Source of the DNA: Spirochaetota bacterium | Lineage (GTDB): Bacteria; Spirochaetota; Spirochaetia; SZUA-6 | NCBI GenBank assembly: GCA_003641675.1 | Contig: QNBI01000174.1 | Span: forward strand, 1-5,219 | Direction of reading: 5' to 3' | DNA: 5,219 bases | Shown: positions 1 to 4,446 of the stretch, piece after piece | Layout of the letters: the number at the start of each line of letters is the position of its first letter | How positions within the stretch are numbered: position 1 is the stretch's first letter | Translations under genes and position numbers: made by a program | Notes under the pieces: generated by a model | What the model was told of the DNA's origin: nothing | Databases searched by the model: none | Seen by the model: only the letters and a program-made list of their open reading frames with translations

Positions 1-1
1 C

Positions 2-673
2 CATATCTATGATAATGCAGGACAAAGGATGAAGCAGCTCACTCTGCCGGAAGCGCCTGCTGCCGGTGTTTTCCCGTCTATGCTTGTGGAAGCTCAGGCC
101 GGTTTTAAAACAGTACTTGAAAAGATGGAAAGGGGAGATATATTGTTTCTCTTTACAGACGGACTGGAAGAGGCTAAGAGGCACTTTAGAGATGAAAAGT
201 TTAATATCACGGTGTGTAATGAGCCAGGCCTAAAGGAAGGAGAGCTGCATGGAAATACACATGCGGTAGGCAGCGATAATGAGGAGCTTGGAATTCCGAG
301 AATACATGAGGTTATAAATGCGGTTTTAAGCCGCGGGAAATACAGCCTTTACAAGTATCATAATCCTATACCGGATGAGACCTTGACTTTTGATTTTAGT
401 AGGTGCGAAGGAAATGTAAGCGAAGCTGTTTTGGCACTTATCGCTATCGAAAGAATTTTCAGAATATATCCAAACCCAAAAGCCGGAGAGACAGACAGAA
501 TATTCATTGACAGGAGAATAGATGAATTTCTGCAGGATCATTTTGACCAGTATGCAGACTATTTTTCACACAGGATTGAAACAAATGAAAAGGAGCAGTA
601 CATAGGATTTTCACATTTAAAGGAAGACGAACAGTACGACGATTTAACGCTTCTTGCGGTAAGAAAGAAATGA
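2..673 (+). CDS. PP2C/SpoIIE-family serine/threonine phosphatase, C-terminal part (5' end outside window)
   Basis: The reading frame is open from base 2, so the N-terminus lies outside the window; the ATG at 29 is internal and not the start. The first visible residues, HIYDNAG, match the Y-x-NAG motif of the SpoIIE/RsbU branch of metal-dependent PP2C phosphatases, followed by the usual G-V-F-P strand. Next comes GDILFLFTDGLEEA, whose Asp (158-160) is a metal ligand of the family. The C-terminal YDDLTLLAV carries the paired aspartates (638-643) that complete the metal site. Such enzymes remove phosphate from Ser/Thr, commonly on anti-sigma-factor antagonists or other signalling proteins, and often carry N-terminal sensor or membrane domains that would lie upstream here. 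About 160 residues separate the TDG Asp from the DD pair, far more than the roughly 40-50 I expect, so there is a large insert. The stop overlaps the next start (ATGA), suggesting translational coupling. The family call is firm; the target is unknown. Confidence 0.85.
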   Translation, partial: HIYDNAGQRMKQLTLPEAPAAGVFPSMLVEAQAGFKTVLEKMERGDILFLFTDGLEEAKRHFRDEKFNITVCNEPGLKEGELHGNTHAVGSDNEELGIPRIHEVINAVLSRGKYSLYKYHNPIPDETLTFDFSRCEGNVSEAVLALIAIERIFRIYPNPKAGETDRIFIDRRIDEFLQDHFDQYADYFSHRIETNEKEQYIGFSHLKEDEQYDDLTLLAVRKK

Positions 674-1254
674 CTAAAATACAAAAGAGATTTGACAGTA
701 TTATTCTAGCAGCGGGAATGTCCACGCGCATGGGAAAGTGGAAACTCGTCATGCCTTTCCATGACTCTACAATTATAGAAACAGCTGTGAGCAATACACT
801 TAAAGTGTGCAGACGAGTCATTCTTGTAGGCGGGTACAAATTTATTGAGCTAAAAAATTTATTCGATGCTAATAATAATGTAAGAATAGTTGAAAATAAG
901 GAATACAGAAAGGGGATGTTTTCGTCCATAAAAACGGCGGTTCCTCTTGTGGAAACGGACAGATTTTTTATCTCTTTGGGGGATATGCCCATGATAAATC
1001 CTGAAGTATATAATTATCTGCAACAGTTTTCAGAGCCGGATGTTGTAATACCCCAGTACAGAGGTAAAAAGGGGCATCCTGTATTTTTATCTTCCATGGT
1101 AGGAAAACGGATACTGCAGTTCGGGGATAACAGCACAATGAGGGAGGTTTTGTGCGAGTTTTTAAACCTTCATGTCCCTGTGGACGATGAAAATATTCTG
1201 CATGATATTGATACGGAAGCTGACTATAAAACTTTTTTAAAAAAATTGGAGTAA
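670..1254 (+). CDS. MobA/MocA-like nucleotidyltransferase (NTP_transf_3 family)
   Basis: This 194-residue protein has the usual length and motif order of the MobA/MocA family of GT-A-fold nucleotidyltransferases. The N-terminal nucleotide-binding signature LAAGMSTRMG spans residues 13-22, with Lys25 just after it. NKEYRKGMFSSIKTAV (76-91) matches the family segment that packs against the nucleotide. LGDMP (103-107) contains the Mg-binding Asp105. RGKKGHPVF (131-139) and HDIDTEADY (178-186) are typical of the MocA and YgfJ-like members. MocA transfers CMP from CTP to molybdopterin to make the cytosine-dinucleotide cofactor of molybdenum hydroxylases. Related members use other acceptors, and no molybdenum enzyme is visible here, so the acceptor is unproven. 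The start overlaps the phosphatase stop by four bases, and only a weak AAGAAAG-like ribosome site precedes it. Initiation is probably coupled to translation of the upstream gene. The protein is probably cytoplasmic, as no signal peptide is seen. Confidence 0.85.
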   Translation: MTKIQKRFDSIILAAGMSTRMGKWKLVMPFHDSTIIETAVSNTLKVCRRVILVGGYKFIELKNLFDANNNVRIVENKEYRKGMFSSIKTAVPLVETDRFFISLGDMPMINPEVYNYLQQFSEPDVVIPQYRGKKGHPVFLSSMVGKRILQFGDNSTMREVLCEFLNLHVPVDDENILHDIDTEADYKTFLKKLE

Positions 1255-1284
1255 TTATACCGATACTGAAAATGATTCTTAAAA

Positions 1285-1290
1285 AAGGGG
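1285..1290 (+). promoter_or_regulatory. Ribosome binding site deciding a GTG start
   Basis: AAGGGG lies nine bases before the GTG at 1300. Together with the in-frame TAA at 1291-1293, it fixes GTG as the start of the secreted protein, since no upstream start is possible and the signal peptide begins directly after it. Confidence 0.55.
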
Positions 1291-1299
1291 TAAAAAACA

Positions 1300-2337
1300 G
1301 TGAAAAGATATACAGTTATTCTTTTTATTTTGGGGCTGGTTTTCTTTCCGTTTTATTTGTTTCCGGAAGGCGGAAGTTTGTCTGTTACAAATGGGGAGTC
1401 CGATCCTTTTTATTTTGTTCTTGATCCTGAAGGTTTCGATGAGCTGGCTATCGGTAATCCTGCACCTGTTTATGAATGGGTATCGGAATTCTTTAAAAGC
1501 AAAGAAAAAAGTGTGCCTTTCAGCAGAATAGATTCCGGTGAGACTCAATTCCTTAATAATTTATACCCCGGTACTCATCTGCTGGTCGGGTTTTTTAAAA
1601 GTAAAAATTCTTTAAGATACCCTGTAAAAGTATTGGGATTAACGGTTAAAAAAGAAATTAATTATAGAACTTCCTATACTCTGTACAGAGAACCTGTTCT
1701 CCTTACAGTTCCGGGAAACAAGGGTATTTTAAAAGACTACTTTATAGATAAAACTAATGAAATACCTGTTGTGACGGTTCCCGGAAATACTGAGACAGAT
1801 ACACTTGCATCGGCATCATTTTCCGATAGTTTCCGGCCTGCTACATTTACAAGGAAACGGGGTACAGAATCCGGCGTTTATCCTATTTCGGATTCCAGAT
1901 TCTGGGGAATGGGCGGAACAAGAGTGACTTATTTTAAAATATTGGATAAAAAAAATAACAAGATTGGTATACAGGCATACTCAGAGAAGGGTTTCTCAAA
2001 GAGCCTATCCTATTTTCTCTATTTATATTTTAGCCGGAACAAAAAAGCAGAAAATACATATACGGTAGAAGTAAAGCCTGTATTTAAAGGGAGCAAAAAC
2101 GGTTTTATTGTTTTGTGGGAAAAGGGTAAAAAGAAGCCTTTGGTTATCGGTTTTGTTAGCACGGAAGGCTCTTTTATGAATGGTGAAATTGATTTGATGA
2201 AAATTCCATTTAATGTTACTTATTCTGATATTAAAAAGGCCGACATAACGATAGATCTTACGTCATGCTGGTTTAATTTAACCAAGAATTCCTATGAGGA
2301 GTTCTTTCTCTCTACTTTGGATACTATTAGACGTTAA
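1300..2337 (+). CDS. Secreted or envelope protein of unknown function
   Basis: I do not recognise this 345-residue protein. It starts at GTG: an in-frame TAA lies three codons upstream (1291-1293), no other good start is near, and AAGGGG (1285-1290) sits nine bases before it as ribosome site. The N-terminus has KR followed by a hydrophobic stretch (about residues 5-21, TVILFILGLVFFPFYLF) and then PEGGS, which fits a Sec signal peptide. No Cys follows, so it is not an obvious lipoprotein. The mature part is rich in aromatic, Lys and Thr/Ser residues in short alternating stretches that suggest beta strands. Residues 105-165 contain two VPGN segments in strand-like contexts, which might reflect a repeated beta domain. 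It has one Cys, near residue 323, and no catalytic motif I can name. It lies 45 bp after the nucleotidyltransferase gene and may share its transcript. Its 3' end overlaps the convergent NTPase gene by 11 bp. Periplasmic or outer-envelope location is inferred from the signal peptide only. Confidence 0.75.
   Translation: MKRYTVILFILGLVFFPFYLFPEGGSLSVTNGESDPFYFVLDPEGFDELAIGNPAPVYEWVSEFFKSKEKSVPFSRIDSGETQFLNNLYPGTHLLVGFFKSKNSLRYPVKVLGLTVKKEINYRTSYTLYREPVLLTVPGNKGILKDYFIDKTNEIPVVTVPGNTETDTLASASFSDSFRPATFTRKRGTESGVYPISDSRFWGMGGTRVTYFKILDKKNNKIGIQAYSEKGFSKSLSYFLYLYFSRNKKAENTYTVEVKPVFKGSKNGFIVLWEKGKKKPLVIGFVSTEGSFMNGEIDLMKIPFNVTYSDIKKADITIDLTSCWFNLTKNSYEEFFLSTLDTIRR
2284..2306 (+). terminator. Possible hairpin terminator inside the 3' end of the secreted-protein gene
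   Basis: The arms AAGAATTCCT (2284-2293) and AGGAGTTCTT (2297-2306) can pair as ten base pairs, one of them G-U, around a three-base ATG loop. The hairpin is followed by the pyrimidine-rich TCTCTCTACTTT. It lies about 30 bp before the stop of the + gene and about 20 bp past the stop of the minus-strand gene, where a shared terminator for convergent genes would be expected. The stem is AT-rich, the T-run is interrupted, and it is within coding sequence, so the assignment is weak. On the minus-strand transcript the G-U pair becomes an A-C mismatch, so it would work better for the + strand. Confidence 0.25.
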
Positions 2338-3379
2338 ACCGTATTACAACAACATCGCCGTCTTGAACGGTGTAGGCCTTCCCTTCCAAACGTACTGCAC
2401 CCTCTTTCTTGGCCTGTGAAAAACCGCCCATTTTTAACAGCTCTTTCCATTCGATAACCTCTGCACGAATAAATCCCTTTTCCATGTCGGAGTGTATTTT
2501 GCCTGCAGCTTTCTGAATACTGCTTCCCCGTTCGACGCTCCATGCCCGTACCTCGTCTTCGCCTGCGGTAAAGAAGCTAATGAGGTTAAGGGTCTTGTAG
2601 AGGTATTTAATGAACCTGTTTACTGCCGGCTCTTTTAGTCCCATGTCTGCCAAAAATTCCTTCTGGTCGACTGGCTCGAGCTGTGAAATATCCATTTCCG
2701 ATTTGCCGCTTATGGAAAACAAATTTAGTCCGAGTGAGGAGGTTTTTTCCTCCAGTCTGCTTAAATCTGTACCCCCCTCTCCTGTATTTGCTATTATAAT
2801 CATGGGTTTTACAGTTAAAAAACGGAATCCTGAAAGCATTTTAATTTCATCGGGATTAAGAAAGCCGCTGCCAAGAAATTTACCTTCGCTTAATTTTTCG
2901 TATATTTTCTGCAGGGTATGATACTCTCTGTCCCCCTTTTTCCCTTCACGCGTAAGTCTTTCCATCCTTTTTTCCACAACTTCGTAATCGCTGAAGATGA
3001 GAGAGTCGAGAATTTTCTGCAGGTCTCTTGCAGGGTCAACCGTATTAAGAGGATGAGGAACCGCTTTATCCGAAAATGCGCGTACAACAACTGTTACAGC
3101 ATCTGCATTTCTGATTTCGCCCAGAGAGGCGGGAAGTATTCCCTTCTGTTCGTCAAATTGAACAGGAATATCCTTGACTAATACAGAAGCGTGAATTTTC
3201 CGTTTGGGATGGAAAAGCTCTGTAAGTTTTTCCACCCTTTCATCCGGTACGGCCACCTCGGAAAGATTAACCTGTTTTTTACCGCCGGAGTACGACACCG
3301 TAGCAGCCGTAAGTCCGGTTAATGAATTAAAAATTGTTGTTTTTCCTGCCAGCGGCAGTCCTATTATACCTGCTTCCAT
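2327..3379 (-). CDS. Divergent YchF/OLA1-like P-loop NTPase with C-terminal TGS (DUF933) domain
   Basis: This 350-residue protein is slightly shorter than typical YchF (about 363). The Walker A loop is GLPLAGKTT (residues 7-15), where classical YchF has GLPNVGKST. The C-terminal third (about 267-350) is closely YchF-like: FFTAGEDEVRAW, a segment around HSDMEKGFIRAEVI, and the ending VQDGDVVVIRFNV form the TGS/DUF933 domain. YchF proteins are ribosome-associated NTPases that usually prefer ATP, having NxxE instead of the NKxD guanine motif; here IIANTGE (195-201) keeps N198 and E201. The middle is divergent: the DxxG switch II is replaced by KDIPVQ (70 onward), without the glycine, and the switch I region is unlike the canonical one. 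It therefore looks like the YchF paralogue often labelled DUF933 protein, not the housekeeping copy. An in-frame TAA one codon before the ATG fixes the start. A weak AGGTAG precedes it by about ten bases. It is divergent from the isomerase gene and convergent with the secreted-protein gene. Confidence 0.85.
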   Translation of the reverse strand: MEAGIIGLPLAGKTTIFNSLTGLTAATVSYSGGKKQVNLSEVAVPDERVEKLTELFHPKRKIHASVLVKDIPVQFDEQKGILPASLGEIRNADAVTVVVRAFSDKAVPHPLNTVDPARDLQKILDSLIFSDYEVVEKRMERLTREGKKGDREYHTLQKIYEKLSEGKFLGSGFLNPDEIKMLSGFRFLTVKPMIIIANTGEGGTDLSRLEEKTSSLGLNLFSISGKSEMDISQLEPVDQKEFLADMGLKEPAVNRFIKYLYKTLNLISFFTAGEDEVRAWSVERGSSIQKAAGKIHSDMEKGFIRAEVIEWKELLKMGGFSQAKKEGAVRLEGKAYTVQDGDVVVIRFNV

Positions 3380-3470
3380 AAATTACATTCTACCTGCTAT
3401 CCATTATTCTTACAATCCCGATTTTACTGGCTGAACTCCATAAAAAACTGTATTAAGGCTAAAAAACAAT
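3380..3470. other. Intergenic stretch between divergent genes, upstream of the mapped promoter
   Basis: This 91-bp AT-rich stretch separates the minus-strand NTPase start from the + strand promoter. It should hold the NTPase promoter, but I see only weak candidates (for example AATAAT on the minus strand at 3408-3403 without a convincing -35 box). The A-tracts at 3442-3447 and 3461-3466 fit an upstream element for the + promoter. No hairpin, operator-like palindrome or small ORF stands out. Confidence 0.4.
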
Positions 3471-3500
3471 TTTACAAAATAAAAAAAATAGGTATATAAT
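3471..3500 (+). promoter_or_regulatory. Near-consensus sigma-70-type promoter for the isomerase/oxidoreductase operon
   Basis: A -35 box TTTACA (3471-3476, five of six matches to consensus) and a perfect -10 box TATAAT (3495-3500) are separated by 18 bp. An A-tract (3461-3466) lies just upstream of the -35 box and another at 3442-3447, resembling an UP element. Transcription would start near 3506-3508, giving a leader of about 78 bases, of which about 70 are the tandem repeat. The boxes are read directly; the start point and activity are inferred. Confidence 0.75.
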
Positions 3501-3516
3501 TAAGAAAACTTTTTTC

Positions 3517-3586
3517 GAGGAACTATTGGAGGAACTATTGGAGGAACTATTGGAGGAACTATTGGAGGAACTATTGGAGGAACTAT
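3517..3586 (+). repeat. 12-bp tandem repeat carrying Shine-Dalgarno sequences, 5.8 perfect copies, ending in the start codon
   Basis: The unit GAGGAACTATTG occurs five times without a mismatch (starting at 3517, 3529, 3541, 3553 and 3565). The sixth copy at 3577 keeps ten bases, GAGGAACTAT, before the sequence leaves the repeat at the ATG. Each junction creates GGAGG (3528, 3540, 3552, 3564, 3576), so five strong Shine-Dalgarno sequences and one weaker CGAGG (3516) lie in tandem. The last is the real ribosome site of the isomerase gene. Because 12 is a multiple of three, gain or loss of copies would not shift any frame but would change leader length and ribosome-site number. In the frame of the downstream gene the array reads Ile-Gly-Gly-Thr; in the +1 frame it reads Leu-Glu-Glu-Leu. 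Perfect identity suggests recent expansion by replication slippage. Confidence 0.97.
3576..3580 (+). promoter_or_regulatory. Ribosome binding site of the isomerase gene, embedded in the repeat
   Basis: GGAGG lies four bases (AACT) before the ATG at 3585, a short but workable spacing. It is the last of the tandem Shine-Dalgarno copies and the only one followed by ATG; the earlier copies are followed at the same spacing by ATT and at one base more by TTG. Confidence 0.85.
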
Positions 3587-4430
3587 GCTTAAAGGGATAA
3601 ATTTCTGGGCTTTCCCGCCTGACGGCAGCGGAAAACCAATAAAACCTGAAAAGGCTCTGGAAATGGCCAGGAGCTTAGGATACGATAGCTTTGAACTGAC
3701 CGTTGAAGAGAAAGGGGTTGTATCTCTGGAAATGTCGGAAACGGATGCAGAGCGGATAAGACGTACGGCGGAATCTATTGGTATAAAACTAGTAACAGTA
3801 GCATCCGGATTATCCTGGGGCTGCTCGCCGACTGACCCTAGTAAAGAAGTGAGAGAGAGGGCTGTCAGTAACGGTAAAAAAATACTTAAGATAGCTGCAT
3901 GGCTTGGTGCAGAGACGATGCTCTATGTACCAGGTATGGTTTCTGCTGTTTTTATACCGGAATTTAAACCTCAGATTTACGACGATGTAGATAAATGGGC
4001 CAAAGATTCACTTGAAAAACTTATACCAACGGCAGAAGAGCTGAAAGTTAAGATAGGTGTGGAAAATGTGTGGAACAGGTTTTTGCTTAGCCCTGCCGAG
4101 ATGAGGGCTTTTATAGACTATTTTAACTCACCCTATGTAGGGTCTTACTTTGATGTTGGAAATGTAATGCTGTACGGACATCCGGAGCACTGGATTAAAA
4201 TGCTCAACAGGAGAATATTCGCAGTACATTTAAAGGATTTCCGTGTAAATGTAGGGAATCTCGACGGTTTTGTTGATCTTCTGGATGGTGATGTGGATTA
4301 TCATTCTGTAATGAGAGAATTCCAAGGAATAGGATATTCCGGACCTTTTACCGCGGAAATAGTACCTGGTAGACCAGGGGCGGTAGAAAAGGCGATTGCT
4401 TCCATGAAATTAATAGAAAAGATGAATTAA
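3585..4430 (+). CDS. Sugar (phosphate) isomerase/epimerase, xylose-isomerase-like TIM barrel
   Basis: This 281-residue cytoplasmic protein belongs to the AP_endonuc_2/xylose-isomerase-like TIM-barrel family, which isomerises or epimerises sugars, keto-sugars or inositol derivatives using a divalent metal. The expected acidic and histidine ligands are at family spacing: Glu160 in IGVENVWN, Asp190 in SYFDVGN, His215 in AVHLKDF and Glu258 in FTAEIVPG. Glu37 in SFELTV marks an early strand end typical of the fold. The length matches family members such as tagatose/psicose 3-epimerases, IolE/IolI-like enzymes and L-ribulose-5-phosphate epimerases of the UlaE type. None of these can be chosen from the sequence alone. 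The start follows GGAGG directly; no ATG exists upstream in frame before the TAA at 3501-3503. A Gfo/Idh/MocA oxidoreductase begins 16 bp downstream, suggesting a two-step path in which a hydroxyl is oxidised and the resulting keto-sugar rearranged. Expression is probably driven by the promoter at 3471-3500 and set by the repeat leader. Confidence 0.88.
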   Translation: MLKGINFWAFPPDGSGKPIKPEKALEMARSLGYDSFELTVEEKGVVSLEMSETDAERIRRTAESIGIKLVTVASGLSWGCSPTDPSKEVRERAVSNGKKILKIAAWLGAETMLYVPGMVSAVFIPEFKPQIYDDVDKWAKDSLEKLIPTAEELKVKIGVENVWNRFLLSPAEMRAFIDYFNSPYVGSYFDVGNVMLYGHPEHWIKMLNRRIFAVHLKDFRVNVGNLDGFVDLLDGDVDYHSVMREFQGIGYSGPFTAEIVPGRPGAVEKAIASMKLIEKMN

Positions 4431-4433
4431 AAT

Positions 4434-4439
4434 GAGGAG
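4434..4439 (+). promoter_or_regulatory. Ribosome binding site deciding the oxidoreductase start
   Basis: GAGGAG lies seven bases before the ATG at 4447. An in-frame ATG at 4432 overlaps this motif and has no good ribosome site of its own, so 4447 is preferred. From there the protein begins MVKVAIVGVG, as expected for the family. Confidence 0.75.
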
Positions 4440-4446
4440 TAGAGAA

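Noticed and set aside
29..31. ATG as the true start of the phosphatase gene
   Set aside because: The frame is open to the window edge, and the residues before it (HIYDNAG) are part of the conserved phosphatase domain.
504..992. A 162-codon open frame on the minus strand across the phosphatase/nucleotidyltransferase junction
   Set aside because: It lies opposite two genes with clear family motifs, and its translation has no recognisable motif or ribosome site; it is a shadow frame.
2610..2921. Plus-strand open frames opposite the YchF-like gene (also 2918-3181 and 3204-3434)
   Set aside because: The minus-strand protein has strong YchF similarity over its ends and covers this region; the + strand translations look like low-complexity antisense products.
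3387..3440. Minus-strand promoter for the YchF-like gene (TAGAAT at 3392-3387 or AATAAT at 3408-3403)
   Set aside because: The first is too close to the ATG to leave room for a ribosome site, and neither has a convincing -35 box at 16-18 bp.
3517..3586. CRISPR array or iteron-type origin
   Set aside because: Units are contiguous with no spacers, only 12 bp long, and end in a start codon with ribosome-site geometry; no replication initiator gene or other origin feature is nearby.
4432..4434. Alternative in-frame ATG for the oxidoreductase
   Set aside because: It would overlap the GAGGAG ribosome site, lacks its own, and adds five residues before the normal family N-terminus.
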